Source: Microbacterium caowuchunii (lineage in GTDB: Bacteria > Actinomycetota > Actinomycetes > Actinomycetales > Microbacteriaceae). Taken from it: a stretch of 64,000 nt of DNA. A model generated the notes under the pieces. The model did no database searches and was not told where the DNA came from. It saw nothing but the letters and a program-made list of their open reading frames with translations. Location: the NCBI RefSeq assembly GCF_008727755.1, contig NZ_CP044231.1, positions 2,852,001-2,916,000 on the forward strand, written 5' to 3'. Below are positions 29,701 to 38,734 of the stretch, piece after piece. Position numbers and translations under genes: made by a program. Numbering within the stretch: the first letter of the stretch is position 1; the number at the start of each line of letters is the position of its first letter.

Positions 29701-31671
29701 TCACCGGCCGGACTGGCGGCGTGCGAACGCCTCGCGCAGGCTGCGCAGGAGCAGGAGCAGCCCGCCGAGGCCGACGAGGGAGCCGAGGAACGGGTAGAAG
29801 GGCACGTCCGGGGTGAGTTCCGGGCCCTCGACGGAGACGCCCAGGACGACCGCGGCGATCACCAGCGCGATGCCCACGAGCGTCGTGGTGAGCCGGCCCA
29901 CGAGCACCTCGATCCAGGACCGCTCCCCGCTGTCCTCGAAGGCGTTCATGCGCATCGAGAACGTCCCCCCTTCGAGCTGCCGCGCCAGTGCCTCGATGCG
30001 CCGGGGCGCCCGCCGCAACTGCTCGCCCACGATGGCGGCCTCGGTTTGGGCGAGCATGACGAGCGACTCCGGTGAGACGAGACGACGCGCGAAGTGCGGC
30101 GCGCGCTCGAGCGCCCGTCCGACCATGTCGTAACCGGGCCGGATGCGCCGCAGCGACCCCTCGAGCGACGCCAGGGTGCGAAAGACCAGCAGGAGCGACG
30201 GCGGGAGGGCGAGCCGGTGGCGGCGCAGGACGTCGATGAGCGCGCGGAAGATGTTCTCGTCGCCGCGTGCGTTGTGGATGCGGGTCAGGATGACGCCGAT
30301 GTCGTGCTGCAGCGAGGCCTGCTCGGCGGGGCTCAGCTCGGGGGCGGGGACGACGAGCAGCACGACATCGGTGGCGGCCACGTCGTCCTCGTTGGCCATG
30401 GCGACCAGCAGCGGCAGCAGCATCCGTCGCAGGCTCTTCTCCACCACGCCGACGGCGCCGAAGTCGATGAGGGTGATCGTGCCGTCCTCGGCGAGCTGCA
30501 CGTTGCCCGGATGGAGATCGGCGTGGAAGACGCCGAGCACCGCGATCTGCTCGAACACCGCATCCAGCAGTCCGTCGGCGATCCGCGTGGCGTCCTCAGG
30601 ATCGAGGGTGGAGGCGTCGAAGGTGCTCAGGGGGACGCCCGCCGCTCGCTCCTGGACGAGCATCTGCGCCGTGCTGTAGGCCGGGTAGACCGCCGGGATG
30701 CGCACGTGGGCAGACTCGGACCGGGCGACCGCGCTGCGCAGCATCTCGGTGTTCGCCGCCTCGATGCGGTAGTCCAGCTCCTCCCGGAGCGCACGGGAGA
30801 ACTCCGCGGCGAGCGCCGCCGCGCCGTACTCCCGGCCCCAATCGGTGCGCCGCTCCGCATCCGCCGCGAGTCGTTCGATGATGTCGAGGTCGGTCGTCGC
30901 CTGCGCCCGTGCGTTCGGCCGCTGGATCTTGATCACGACCTCCTCGCCGGTGCGCAGCGTCGCCGCGTGCACCTGCGCGACCGAGGCGGCCGCGAGCGGG
31001 GTCTCGTCGACGTACGCGAACACCTCCTCGAGCGGCCGGTGCAGCTGGGCCTCGATCGCGGCCCTCGCCTCCGACCACGGGATGGGTGTCGTCTGCATCT
31101 GCAGCGTGGACAGCGCGGTGGTCAGCTCCGGGGGCAGCACATCGTCCCGCGAGGACAGCACCTGACCGATCTTGATGAAGGTGACGCCGGCCTCGTTCAA
31201 CGCCCCGACGAGGGCACCGGGCAGGTCGTCGCCTGCTCCCGAGCGGTGCCGGCGCACGATGCCGAGACCGTGCCGGGAGGCGATCGCGAGGATCTGGGCA
31301 TAACGGCGGGCCCGGTCGCGCCGCCGGAACATCTCCCGGAAGACGACGATCGGGTTGCGCATCGGCCGGGTGGGCCAGAGGAACTCCAGCGTGACGATCG
31401 CCACCACGACGACCGCGAACATCCATCCCACGGTGAGGGCGAGGAAGAGCGCGGCGAGCGCGTCGTCGACGGCGACGACCCCGCCCTCGTCGAGGACGTC
31501 GGCGGACTGCAGGGCCCACACCGCCAGCGGCGTCCCCGCCACGAACACGACGAGCCCGGTCAGGACCGAACGCACCCATCCGATCGGCGTGTCCAGGACC
31601 CGCCGGGACACCCAGGCGGCGCCTCCTGCGAAGACGATCGCAATGATCGCGTACCAGATGATCGCCGGCAT
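29701..31671 (-). CDS. AarF/ABC1/UbiB-family atypical kinase, membrane bound
   Basis: A 656-residue protein with three N-terminal membrane spans (to about residue 105), a UbiB-type kinase-like domain, and two C-terminal spans. Family motifs are present: FIKIGQVLSSRDDVLP (KxGQ), EEVVIKIQRPNA with the ATP-binding lysine, HADLHPGNVQ and LIDFGAVG. Relatives support isoprenoid quinone biosynthesis or homeostasis. Actinobacteria use menaquinone, so the exact role is open. It begins 30 bp after rlmN and probably shares its transcript. A run AGGGGG precedes the ATG. Confidence 0.9.
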   Translation of the reverse strand: MPAIIWYAIIAIVFAGGAAWVSRRVLDTPIGWVRSVLTGLVVFVAGTPLAVWALQSADVLDEGGVVAVDDALAALFLALTVGWMFAVVVVAIVTLEFLWPTRPMRNPIVVFREMFRRRDRARRYAQILAIASRHGLGIVRRHRSGAGDDLPGALVGALNEAGVTFIKIGQVLSSRDDVLPPELTTALSTLQMQTTPIPWSEARAAIEAQLHRPLEEVFAYVDETPLAAASVAQVHAATLRTGEEVVIKIQRPNARAQATTDLDIIERLAADAERRTDWGREYGAAALAAEFSRALREELDYRIEAANTEMLRSAVARSESAHVRIPAVYPAYSTAQMLVQERAAGVPLSTFDASTLDPEDATRIADGLLDAVFEQIAVLGVFHADLHPGNVQLAEDGTITLIDFGAVGVVEKSLRRMLLPLLVAMANEDDVAATDVVLLVVPAPELSPAEQASLQHDIGVILTRIHNARGDENIFRALIDVLRRHRLALPPSLLLVFRTLASLEGSLRRIRPGYDMVGRALERAPHFARRLVSPESLVMLAQTEAAIVGEQLRRAPRRIEALARQLEGGTFSMRMNAFEDSGERSWIEVLVGRLTTTLVGIALVIAAVVLGVSVEGPELTPDVPFYPFLGSLVGLGGLLLLLRSLREAFARRQSGR

Positions 31672-31701
31672 CCGTCCCCCTCGGTCGGCGCGCGGGGCGC
31701 G

Positions 31702-32946
31702 CTAGCTGTGGTCCGAGCCTAGGGGGGTGTCGGCGGCCTGCGCCTCATCCTCGGCCGTGGCGACCAGCTGGCCGCAGGCACCGTCGATCTCCTTGCCGCG
31801 GGTGTCGCGCAGGGTGGTCGGGATGCCGGCGTCGTTGAGCCGGCGCACGAACTCCCGCTGCACGGCGGTCTCGGAGGCGGTCCAGATCGACCCGGGGGTC
31901 GGGTTCAGGGGGATGGGGTTCACGTGCACCCAGCCGCGGCCGCGGGCGTTGAGCTTCTCCGCGAGCAGGTCGGCGCGCCATCCGTGGTCGTTCATGTCCT
32001 TGATGAGGGCGTACTCGATCGAGACGCGGCGACCGGTCTTCTCGAAGTAGTTGCGGGCGGCGTCGAGGGCCTCGTCGACCTTCCAGCGCGAGTTCACCGG
32101 GATGAGCTCGTCGCGCAGGTGGTCGTCGGGGGCGTGCAGCGACAGCGCGAAGGTCACCGGGATGTCCTCCTCGGCGAGCTTGCGGATGGCGGGCACGAGA
32201 CCCACGGTCGAGACCGTGATCCCTCGGGCGCTCATACCGAGACCGTGCTTCTGGTCGGTCATCACGCGGATCGCCTGCATCACCCGGGCGTAGTTCGCGA
32301 GCGGCTCGCCCATCCCCATGAAGACGATGTTGGTGACGCGCTCGTCCGGGTGCTCAGCCGGCCCCAATCCGCCGTCGCGGATGATGCGGTTGGCCCGCAC
32401 GATCTGCTCGACGATCTCGGCCGCGGACATGTTCCGGGTCAGTCCCGCCTGGCCGGTCGCGCAGAAGGGGCAGTTCATGCCGCATCCGGCCTGGCTCGAG
32501 ACGCAGAGCGTGATCCGGCCGGGGTAGCGCATGAGGACGGACTCGACGAGAGCGCCGTCGTGCAGCTTCCAGAGGAACTTGATCGTGTCGCCGCGGTCGG
32601 TCTTGAGGGTGCGCACTTCGGTGAGCAGCTGCGGCAGCATGCCCGCGACGAGCTCCTCGCGGCTCGCGGCCGGGAGGTCCGTCATGAGGGCGGGGTCGGA
32701 CGTGTAGTGCGTGAAGTAGTGCTTCTCGAGCTGGGCGGCGCGGAAGCCGGGGAGCCCCAGCTCCTTCACCTTCTCGACGCGCTGCTCGGGGGTGAGGTCG
32801 GCGAGGTGCACGGGCGGCTTCCCGCGCTTTGGGCTCGCGAACTGCAGGAGCGGGCGGCCCTCGGTGTCCTTCTTCTGCGACCAGCCCTCGGTCGCCGGGC
32901 GCACCTGGCGGGGCGTGGTGGCGCGCACGGGAGAGGCTTCGGTCAT
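31702..32946 (-). CDS. rlmN: 23S rRNA / tRNA adenine-C2 methyltransferase RlmN
   Basis: A radical SAM enzyme that methylates A2503 of 23S rRNA and A37 of some tRNAs. The cluster motif is [11 protein letters not shown], and the C-terminal [14 protein letters not shown] carries the conserved catalytic cysteine. From the ATG at 32946 it has 414 residues. Longer readings would run through the palindromic repeat and the poly-pyrimidine tract. TACCCT lies exactly six bases before the ATG, supporting a leaderless start here. It is followed by the UbiB-like kinase. Confidence 0.96.
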   Translation of the reverse strand: MTEASPVRATTPRQVRPATEGWSQKKDTEGRPLLQFASPKRGKPPVHLADLTPEQRVEKVKELGLPGFRAAQLEKHYFTHYTSDPALMTDLPAASREELVAGMLPQLLTEVRTLKTDRGDTIKFLWKLHDGALVESVLMRYPGRITLCVSSQAGCGMNCPFCATGQAGLTRNMSAAEIVEQIVRANRIIRDGGLGPAEHPDERVTNIVFMGMGEPLANYARVMQAIRVMTDQKHGLGMSARGITVSTVGLVPAIRKLAEEDIPVTFALSLHAPDDHLRDELIPVNSRWKVDEALDAARNYFEKTGRRVSIEYALIKDMNDHGWRADLLAEKLNARGRGWVHVNPIPLNPTPGSIWTASETAVQREFVRRLNDAGIPTTLRDTRGKEIDGACGQLVATAEDEAQAADTPLGSDHS

Positions 32947-32952
32947 GCTTCC

Positions 32953-32958
32953 AGGGTA
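32953..32958 (-). promoter_or_regulatory. -10 box (TACCCT) for leaderless rlmN
   Basis: TACCCT on the minus strand, six bases, then ATG at 32946. This fits TANNNT and a transcript that begins at the start codon. It also decides the start among several candidates. Confidence 0.55.
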
Positions 32959-33029
32959 GACGAGGGATCTGAGTGCCGCCCCGGTGCCCCCGCCCCCTCC
33001 CCCTCTCCCCCTCTCCCCCCGACTCCTTT

Positions 33030-33104
33030 CCCGCGAGACTGCATAGTGAGCACGAGACTGCGCGTGAGAACGTCCGTCTCGTGGTTTGCCTGCAGTCTCG
33101 CGGG
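33030..33104. repeat. Nested palindromic intergenic repeat, copy 1
   Basis: Outer arms CCCGCGAGACTGCA (33030-33043) and its exact complement (33091-33104) enclose inner arms CACGAGAC (33051-33058) and GTCTCGTG (33076-33083). Copies 2-4 share this plan. This one lies between the divergent rlmN and GNAT genes, next to a C-rich pyrimidine tract at 32980-33020. Confidence 0.92.
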
Positions 33105-33159
33105 CTTCATCGGCGGGGCGTGCCGAGTCAAGACCGGATGCGTGTCCGCCGGCCGGCGA

Positions 33160-33165
33160 TACCGT
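33160..33165 (+). promoter_or_regulatory. -10 box (TACCGT) for GNAT gene
   Basis: TACCGT is followed by seven bases and the GTG at 33173, consistent with a leaderless transcript. The same hexamer precedes the D,D-carboxypeptidase gene at 44308. Confidence 0.45.
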
Positions 33166-33172
33166 GGCCGAC

Positions 33173-33640
33173 GTGAGCAACGTGAGGATCCGACCCGTCC
33201 GTCCGGATGACGCGGGCGAAGTGCTGACCCTGCAGCGGGCTGCCTTCGTGCAGGAGGCTCAGATCTACGGATCCGTCGAGATGCCCGCGTTCACCCAGAC
33301 GCTCGCGGCCGTCGAGGCGGAGCTGATCGAGAACGACGGATGCGTCGCCCACATCGGGCCGCGCATGGTGGGCGTCGTGCGGGCTCGGCACGACGGTTCG
33401 CTGCTGCTGATCGGCCGTATCGCGATCGCGCCCGACGTGCAGGGTGAGGGTGTGGGCTCCGCACTCCTGGGGGCCGTCGAGGAGCGCGGCCGTGAGCAGG
33501 GATGCACCGAGGCGGAGCTGTTCACCGGTTCGCTGAGCGAGGCGAACCTGCGCCTGTACACGCGCGAGGGCTATGTGGAGACGGAGCGGGTCGCGACCGG
33601 CGACGGCATCGAGGAGGTCTACCTGCGCAAACGGCTCTGA
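33173..33640 (+). CDS. GNAT-family N-acetyltransferase
   Basis: About 155 residues with the GNAT fold. The acetyl-CoA pyrophosphate loop is visible as [22 protein letters not shown] (Q/R-x-x-G-x-G/A). The C-terminal [23 protein letters not shown] is the usual final strand-helix pair. The start is uncertain among GTG codons at 33164, 33173 and 33182. I chose 33173 because the TACCGT box lies seven bases upstream. The substrate cannot be predicted. Only an intergenic repeat separates it from the divergent rlmN. Confidence 0.88.
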   Translation: MSNVRIRPVRPDDAGEVLTLQRAAFVQEAQIYGSVEMPAFTQTLAAVEAELIENDGCVAHIGPRMVGVVRARHDGSLLLIGRIAIAPDVQGEGVGSALLGAVEERGREQGCTEAELFTGSLSEANLRLYTREGYVETERVATGDGIEEVYLRKRL

Positions 33641-33681
33641 CCGACGGCCGTCCCCCGGGGCGCGACGGATGCGGCGCGCAC

Positions 33682-34425
33682 TCAGAACGGGAGCAGCAGG
33701 TACACGGCGCCGAGGACGGTGACGGCGATGACCAGGCGCTCGAAGAGCTGCTGGGGGATGCGGGTCGCGATCCGCCGACCGACGAGCGCGCCGGCGACGA
33801 CGACCGGGACGAGCACCGCCACGATCAGCAGCCCCGGAGGCGTGATCAGGCCGAGGCCGGCCGCAAACGGCACCTTCGTGATGTTGACGACCGCGAAGAA
33901 CCAGGCCGCGGTGCCGAGGAACGCCTTCACCGGGAAACGCATCGACAGGAAGTACATCGACATCACGGGTCCCGCGGCATTGGCCACCATGGTCGTGAAC
34001 CCGCCGAGCGTGCCGTAGACCGCGGCCGCGATCGGATGCGGTCGTGGGTCGCCGGCCGGGGTCGCGCGCCGCCGCCAGAGGGTCACGCCCACGACGCCCA
34101 GGAGCAACACGCCGATCACGCGGCGGACGAGGTCGTCCCCCGCGAACGAGAGGAACACGACACCCACCAGCAGCCCGGCGACGACGGCCGGAATGAGCCG
34201 GACGAGGGCACGCAGGTCGGCGTGCCGACGATACGCCCAGAGCGCGAACATGTCGCCGACGATCAGGAGCAGCAGGATGGTGCCGGTCGACTGCTTCGCG
34301 GGAAGCACCGCCGCGAACAGGGCGACGGCGACCGTGCCCGCACCCGGGAGAGCTGCCTTCGAGAGTCCGATCACCAGCGCGGCGAGCCCCAGGGCCCCCC
34401 AGCCGAGCGCGGTCAGCTCCGGCAT
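33682..34425 (-). CDS. TSUP (TauE/SafE) family membrane transporter
   Basis: A 247-residue membrane protein with about eight hydrophobic segments. It shows the TSUP landmarks GLSKAALPGAG near the N-terminus and a second glycine-rich segment GTLGGFTTMVANAAGPVMSMYFL in the middle. Members move sulfite, sulfonates or other sulfur-containing anions. It is convergent with the GNAT gene, 41 bp apart. The palindrome CGCTACCGTAGCG (34448-34460) lies about 25 bp before the ATG and contains TACGGT on the coding strand, so operator and -10 may coincide. Confidence 0.88.
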   Translation of the reverse strand: MPELTALGWGALGLAALVIGLSKAALPGAGTVAVALFAAVLPAKQSTGTILLLLIVGDMFALWAYRRHADLRALVRLIPAVVAGLLVGVVFLSFAGDDLVRRVIGVLLLGVVGVTLWRRRATPAGDPRPHPIAAAVYGTLGGFTTMVANAAGPVMSMYFLSMRFPVKAFLGTAAWFFAVVNITKVPFAAGLGLITPPGLLIVAVLVPVVVAGALVGRRIATRIPQQLFERLVIAVTVLGAVYLLLPF

Positions 34426-34517
34426 GGGCGGGGATCGAGGGACACACCGCTACCGTAGCGGCAGCACCGCGCCCGGCCGTGAGGAGCGCGCATCCCGGTG
34501 CGCGCTGCTCACCGAGG

Positions 34518-36026
34518 TCAGCCCGCGCCCGGACCGGTGACGATCGCGGCGCGCTCCCGCCAGGTGCGGGCCTTGACCCGGTCGAGCGCCACCTGCCGGC
34601 GGAGCGCGTCCGCCTTCTCGTAGAGCGACGGGTCCCCGTAGCTGGTGAGCACCTTCACGAGCACGGGGAGGAGCTCGATCATGAAGAACAGCGCGGCGAT
34701 CAGCCAGTGCGCCCAGGCGAGGACGGGCTCGCGCTGCGACAGGCGCTCGAGCGCCGTGATCTGGCTCAGCATCCCCATCGCCCCGGCGTTCGTGTCCGCG
34801 ACGGCGGAGGACCGTTCGTTGTAGGCGGCCAGCGCCGCGTCGTACTGCTCGCGTGCCGCGGGCAGCTGGTCCTCGGCCTGCTGTTTGTTCTGCGTCGCCG
34901 AGGCCGCTGCGGCGTCCGTCCCCGCCGCGTTGGCGGCGTTGAGGGCCGCGGTCGCCTGCTGCAACTGGGCGGCCAGGTCGTCGTAGGACTCCTGGGCACG
35001 GGCGAGCTGCGACTCGGCGGCGTCGGAACTCGCCCCCGCGCCCTGCACACCGGTGCAGCCGGGCACCGTCCCGGCGCCCTCACCGGTGAGCTCGCACTGG
35101 TACACGGCGCGCGCCTGATCGATCACGCCCTGCTGGGCGGCCAGCTGGGCGGTGAGCTGATCCACGCTCTGCTGCGCGGCGGCCGATTCGGACGACGTGC
35201 TGGAGGTGCCCGCCACGATCCCGGTGGCGGCCTGGTTCTCCAGCGCACTCAGCCGTTCGGATGCGGCATCCAGCGCCTGCTTCTCGGGGCCGCTCGTGAC
35301 CGCATCCTGATCCGCGAGCGCCTGGCTGACGTTCACCGAGGTCACCTCGCGGGCGATGTCGTTGTGGAAGATCTGCAGGACGAGCGGCTCGGCGACCACG
35401 ATGCCGATGAGGGCGGCCATGACGACGCGCGGCAGGGCGAGCCCGAGCAGCCGCCACACACTGCGCGTCGCGCGCATCGTGGAGGTGAGGAAGCGGTCCA
35501 GGTTGAAGATGATCAGCGCCCACACGATCGCGAGCGGCAACGCCAGCCAGAGCGAGATGCGCACGCCCGTGATCAGCGCGAACACCATCGACAGGGCGGA
35601 GACCAGCGCGGTGCCGGCGAGCACGAAGAACATCTGCACGAACCGCGGAGTCTCCACCGGCACGTCGTCGAGCACCTCGCCGTCGGCGCCACCGAGGATC
35701 GCGAGACGGCGGGACAGCGGCATGCGCCGGCGCGGGCGGCCCGTGCGGGCTGCCCGGGTCCGCGGGCGGGCGGGCTCGGTGTCGGGGTCGGCGCCCGTGG
35801 GCTCGCCGTCCGTGCTCTCGGGGTCGGCGTCGGTGCCCCCGGCGTCAGCGTCCGTTTCCCCGGGTCCGTCGTCCGGCGCGGCGGATCCGTCGTCCGGGCG
35901 CTCGTCCCCCGCGTCGCGGTCCTCGCGGACATCGCTGAGGTACAGGGGTTCCTCGTCGCGGGGGTCTTCCAGGACGACACGGCCGTCGGAGCCGAACCGG
36001 CCCGGGCGGTGTTCGGAAATGGACAT
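34518..36026 (-). CDS. DUF4407 membrane protein with coiled coil
   Basis: A 502-residue protein. The first ~125 residues are hydrophilic and rich in Asp, Glu, Pro and Gly. They are followed by a basic patch and four membrane spans (residues ~150-300 contain FVLAGTALVSALSMVFALITG and LPRVVMAALIGIVVAEPLVLQIF). An Ala/Gln-rich segment of about 170 residues follows, probably an extracytoplasmic coiled coil with two cysteines (YQCEL, PGCTG), then a final span. This arrangement is the DUF4407 family; its function is unknown. The start is supported by TAGCCT six bases upstream of the ATG. Confidence 0.85.
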   Translation of the reverse strand: MSISEHRPGRFGSDGRVVLEDPRDEEPLYLSDVREDRDAGDERPDDGSAAPDDGPGETDADAGGTDADPESTDGEPTGADPDTEPARPRTRAARTGRPRRRMPLSRRLAILGGADGEVLDDVPVETPRFVQMFFVLAGTALVSALSMVFALITGVRISLWLALPLAIVWALIIFNLDRFLTSTMRATRSVWRLLGLALPRVVMAALIGIVVAEPLVLQIFHNDIAREVTSVNVSQALADQDAVTSGPEKQALDAASERLSALENQAATGIVAGTSSTSSESAAAQQSVDQLTAQLAAQQGVIDQARAVYQCELTGEGAGTVPGCTGVQGAGASSDAAESQLARAQESYDDLAAQLQQATAALNAANAAGTDAAAASATQNKQQAEDQLPAAREQYDAALAAYNERSSAVADTNAGAMGMLSQITALERLSQREPVLAWAHWLIAALFFMIELLPVLVKVLTSYGDPSLYEKADALRRQVALDRVKARTWRERAAIVTGPGAG

Positions 36027-36032
36027 CGGACC

Positions 36033-36038
36033 AGGCTA
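36033..36038 (-). promoter_or_regulatory. -10 box (TAGCCT) for leaderless DUF4407 gene
   Basis: TAGCCT on the minus strand, six bases, then the ATG at 36026. It is back to back with the lysE-type promoter 62 bp away. Confidence 0.5.
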
Positions 36039-36099
36039 AGAGGCTCCACCTGTGCGCCAGGTGGACGTGCGGCGGGCAGTCGCCCCACGGGCACCGCAC

Positions 36100-36105
36100 T
36101 ATGGT
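36100..36105 (+). promoter_or_regulatory. -10 box (TATGGT) for leaderless LysE-family gene
   Basis: TATGGT, six bases, then the GTG at 36112. It supports that GTG over the earlier in-frame ATG at 36052. Confidence 0.5.
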
Positions 36106-36111
36106 GTGCTC

Positions 36112-36750
36112 GTGGTCCCGCTCGAGAACCTGCTCGCGTTCGCCCTCGCGGCGATCGTGATCATCGTCATCCCGGGCCCGGGCGTGCTGTTCGTGATCGG
36201 CCGCTCGCTGGCACTGGGGCGGCTCGGCGGTCTGCTCAGCGTGGTCGGCGGGGTCCTCGGTCAGATCCCGCTCGTCCTTGCGGTCGCCTTCGGACTCGGC
36301 GCGGTCGTCGCGCAGTCGGAGGTGCTGTTCACCGTCGTGAAGGTGGCGGGCGCCGGGTACCTCGTCTTCCTCGGCGTGCAGGCGATCCGGCACCGCAAGC
36401 GGTCGACCCGCGCCGCCGCCGGCGGCATCCCGCCCCGTTCGCACGGACGTCAGCTGCTGGAGGGGTTCGTCGTCGGCGTGACCAACCCGAAGACGATCGC
36501 GTTCTTCGTCGCCGTGCTCCCGCAGTTCGTGGATCCGGCCGCCGGATGGATCCCGCTGCAGATGCTGGAGCTCGGCCTGGTCTTCCTGGTGTTCGCGCTG
36601 GTCTCGGACGCCGCGTGGGCACTGCTGGCCGGCGCGGCGCGCGGATGGTTCGCGCGGTCTCCGAAACGGATCGAGACCCTCAGCGCGACCGGCGGCGGCA
36701 TGATCATCGGCCTCGGCGGGGCTCTGCTGTTCACCGGCAGCGCCGGCTGA
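36112..36750 (+). CDS. LysE/RhtB family exporter
   Basis: A 212-residue membrane protein with about six spans. It shows the LysE landmarks IIVIPGPGVLFVIGRSLALGR in the first span and loop, and GFVVGVTNPKTIAFFVAVLPQFVD in the middle. Members export amino acids such as lysine, homoserine or threonine, or related metabolites. The substrate cannot be assigned. I chose the GTG at 36112 from the hydrophobic N-terminus and the -10 box. It is convergent with the permease-like gene beyond the second intergenic repeat. Confidence 0.92.
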   Translation: MVPLENLLAFALAAIVIIVIPGPGVLFVIGRSLALGRLGGLLSVVGGVLGQIPLVLAVAFGLGAVVAQSEVLFTVVKVAGAGYLVFLGVQAIRHRKRSTRAAAGGIPPRSHGRQLLEGFVVGVTNPKTIAFFVAVLPQFVDPAAGWIPLQMLELGLVFLVFALVSDAAWALLAGAARGWFARSPKRIETLSATGGGMIIGLGGALLFTGSAG

Positions 36751-36764
36751 CGCCCCGTTTCGCA

Positions 36765-36838
36765 CCGCGAGACTGCACGGTGAGCACGAGACAGCGCGTG
36801 GTTACGTCTGTCTCGTGCTGCGCGTGCAGTCTCGCGGG
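36765..36838. repeat. Nested palindromic intergenic repeat, copy 2
   Basis: Outer arms CCGCGAGACTGCAC (36765-36778) and its complement (36824-36837) are perfect over 14 bp. Inner arms AGCACGAGACA (36783-36793) and TGTCTCGTGCT (36809-36819) are perfect over 11 bp. It lies between two convergent genes, where it could end transcription in both directions. A G-rich repeat follows at 36841-36892. Confidence 0.92.
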
Positions 36839-36840
36839 AA

Positions 36841-36892
36841 GGAGGCGGGAAGGGGGGCGGGAAGGGGGGCGGGCGCGGGAAGGGCGCGGGGG
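36841..36892 (+). repeat. G-run tandem repeat (quadruplex-capable)
   Basis: Units of GCGGGAAGGGG recur about four times with several runs of three to six G, directly after palindromic repeat copy 2 and up to the stop of the membrane-protein gene. It could fold into a G-quadruplex on the plus strand. Confidence 0.6.
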
Positions 36893-37918
36893 TCAGGCCG
36901 CCGGAAGGGCCCGGCGGCGGGTCCGCACGATACCGAGCGCCAGCAGCGCGAGCCCGGCGACCACCCACGCAATGAGGGTGAGCCCCGCGGTGAGACCGCC
37001 CGCCCCGCCGAAGTAGGCGACGGAGCGCACGAGCGTGCCGGCGGCACCGGGCGGGAGGATCTGACCGATCACACCGAGTCCGGAGGGCAGCCAGGCCGCC
37101 GTGGTCGAGATGCCGGCGAGCGGGTTCCCGAGGAACATCATCGCCATCGCACCGATCGTGAAGCCCTTGCCCCCGAAGACCTCCTGCAGACCCGCGAGCG
37201 GAAGGGCGAGTGCCGCGATCCCGAGCGCCATGGCGGCGGCCACGGACCAGAACCCCGTCGTGATGCTGCCGAAGACGAACATGAGCACGGCGGACACGGT
37301 GATCCCGCCGACGGCGGCGAAGGCGAGGATGCCGCCGACGGCCCAGGGGAGGCTGCGGGAGAAGACCTTCCGGAACGCGACGGCGGGGACAATGCCGCCG
37401 AAGACGAGCGGGAAGGCCAGGCCGCCGATGCCCACGCCGGTGGGGTCCGCATCCGGAAGCGGCACGACGTCGGTGACGACGACCTCGGCGCCGGTCGATC
37501 CGGCGAGCGCGTTCGCGGTCGCCGAGATGGTCGAGGAGATCACCGCGGAACCGGCGCTGGCGACCAGCGCGTGCACTCCCGCGTCTTCCACGACGATGCC
37601 CCCGACGACGTCGCGGTCGAGGATGGCGGCTTCGAGGTCGGCCTCGCTGTCGTACGCGCGGGTCGCGTAGGCGTCCGGCGCGGCGGTGGCCAGCCCTTCC
37701 TCCACCTGCGCGACGGCCGAAGGCGACCCGACCAGTCCGATGGGCAGATCGTGGGCGCCGCTCTTGAGCGAGGGCATGATGAACAGCATCAGCAGGACCA
37801 CGAGGATGATGCCGAGTCCGGCCGTGAGCGCGAGGAGCTTCGCGACGGGGGGTAGCGTGCGGCGGGGCCGGGCGGCGGTGTCCGGTTCTTCGGGGGCGAC
37901 GGGGGTGACGACGGTCAT
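36893..37918 (-). CDS. YhgE/Pip-like or ABC-2 type membrane protein
   Basis: A 341-residue membrane protein. One N-terminal span (LLALTAGLGIILVVLLMLFIM) is followed by an external domain of about 120 residues and then five or six spans, ending in a basic C-terminus. This matches the ABC-2/YhgE-Pip topology. No ATPase gene is next to it. It is divergent from a TetR gene across 133 bp that hold two matched inverted repeats, so it is very likely the regulated target. A role in export of a toxic or lipophilic compound is inferred from that pairing only. Confidence 0.8.
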   Translation of the reverse strand: MTVVTPVAPEEPDTAARPRRTLPPVAKLLALTAGLGIILVVLLMLFIMPSLKSGAHDLPIGLVGSPSAVAQVEEGLATAAPDAYATRAYDSEADLEAAILDRDVVGGIVVEDAGVHALVASAGSAVISSTISATANALAGSTGAEVVVTDVVPLPDADPTGVGIGGLAFPLVFGGIVPAVAFRKVFSRSLPWAVGGILAFAAVGGITVSAVLMFVFGSITTGFWSVAAAMALGIAALALPLAGLQEVFGGKGFTIGAMAMMFLGNPLAGISTTAAWLPSGLGVIGQILPPGAAGTLVRSVAYFGGAGGLTAGLTLIAWVVAGLALLALGIVRTRRRALPAA

Positions 37919-37944
37919 GGCGGGTCCGATTCGAGGGAGATAAG

Positions 37945-37961
37945 TGGAGGATTTTCCTCCA
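37945..37961. promoter_or_regulatory. TetR operator 1
   Basis: A perfect inverted repeat TGGAGGA-N3-TCCTCCA (17 bp). It lies in the divergent region between the membrane protein and the TetR gene, one of the few AT-rich places in the window. Confidence 0.65.
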
Positions 37962-37966
37962 TTGTA

Positions 37967-37983
37967 CGGAGGATATCCCTCCG
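37967..37983. promoter_or_regulatory. TetR operator 2
   Basis: CGGAGGA-N3-CCCTCCG repeats the layout of operator 1 with one mismatch between arms. The centres are 22 bp apart, two helical turns. A possible plus-strand promoter TTGTAC-N17-TTAGCT (37962-37990) spans this site, so the regulator would repress itself and the divergent gene. Confidence 0.6.
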
Positions 37984-38051
37984 CTTAGCTGTGAGTCGCA
38001 GGAGGACGGCTTTCACGACACGATGGATGCAGACACACGGAAGGTCAGGCC

Positions 38052-38606
38052 ATGCGATCTGACGCCACCCGGCGACGCGAGAACATCGTCCGCGAGGCAC
38101 GCACGCTGTTCGCAGCGCACGGCGCGGGGGTCCCCCTGGAGAGCGTCGCCGAGGCGGCGGGGGTCGGGATCGCGACGCTCTATCGCAACTTCGACTCCCG
38201 CTCCGCGCTGGCCGACGCGGTGGCGCTCGCCATCCTGGCGGACATGGGATCCGCCGCCGTCGAGGCCCTCGCGGATTTCCGGACGGACCCGGCAGCGGCC
38301 TGGCACACGTTCTTCACCCGGCTCGTCGACCTCGACCTCGGCGCGCTGACCGAGGCGCTGGTCCACTACGTCGCCGACGACCTCTCCGGACCGGTGCGCG
38401 ACGCGCAGGTGCACACGCTCGCCCGCGTGGCCGAGCTCCTCTCCGTGGCCCAGGATGCCGGAATCGTCCGCCCCGATCTGGACGCGCTCGAACTCGTGCT
38501 GGCGATGGGCATGATCACCCGGCCGCAGCCGGAGGCCATCCGGTCCGCGACCCCGCGACTGGTGCCGCGGCTGGTCGACATCTTCGAGGCGGGCATGCGG
38601 CCCTGA
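38052..38606 (+). CDS. TetR/AcrR family transcriptional regulator
   Basis: A 184-residue repressor. The N-terminal helix-turn-helix is visible as GVPLESVAEAAGVGIATLYRNFDSR, followed by an all-helical ligand domain. GGAAGG stands six bases before the ATG. It is divergent from the YhgE/Pip-like membrane protein gene, with two inverted repeats in between, so it most likely controls that gene and itself. The inducer is unknown. Confidence 0.93.
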   Translation: MRSDATRRRENIVREARTLFAAHGAGVPLESVAEAAGVGIATLYRNFDSRSALADAVALAILADMGSAAVEALADFRTDPAAAWHTFFTRLVDLDLGALTEALVHYVADDLSGPVRDAQVHTLARVAELLSVAQDAGIVRPDLDALELVLAMGMITRPQPEAIRSATPRLVPRLVDIFEAGMRP

Positions 38607-38631
38607 CCGGCCGTCCGCATCGTCCCTTCAT

Positions 38632-38706
38632 CCCGCGAGACTGCATCCGCAGCACGAAACGGACGTGCCCACGCGCAGTCTCGTGGCCCGGATGCAGTCT
38701 CGTGGA
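38632..38706. repeat. Nested palindromic intergenic repeat, copy 3
   Basis: Arms CGAGACTGCATCCG (38636-38649) and the exact complement (38689-38702). The inner hairpin is decayed, with CACGAAAC facing CAGTCTCGTG. It lies between convergent genes. Directly after it a 19-bp sequence occurs twice (38704-38722 and 38728-38746, two mismatches); the second copy spans the stop codon of the SDR gene. Confidence 0.88.
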
Positions 38707-38734
38707 GGCGCCAGCCCAGGAACTCGCGGAGGCG

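Noticed and set aside
33030..33104. Palindromic repeat considered as a simple terminator
   Set aside because: It lies between divergent genes in this copy, has a nested two-hairpin plan and no T-run, and recurs elsewhere, so a repeat family fits better.
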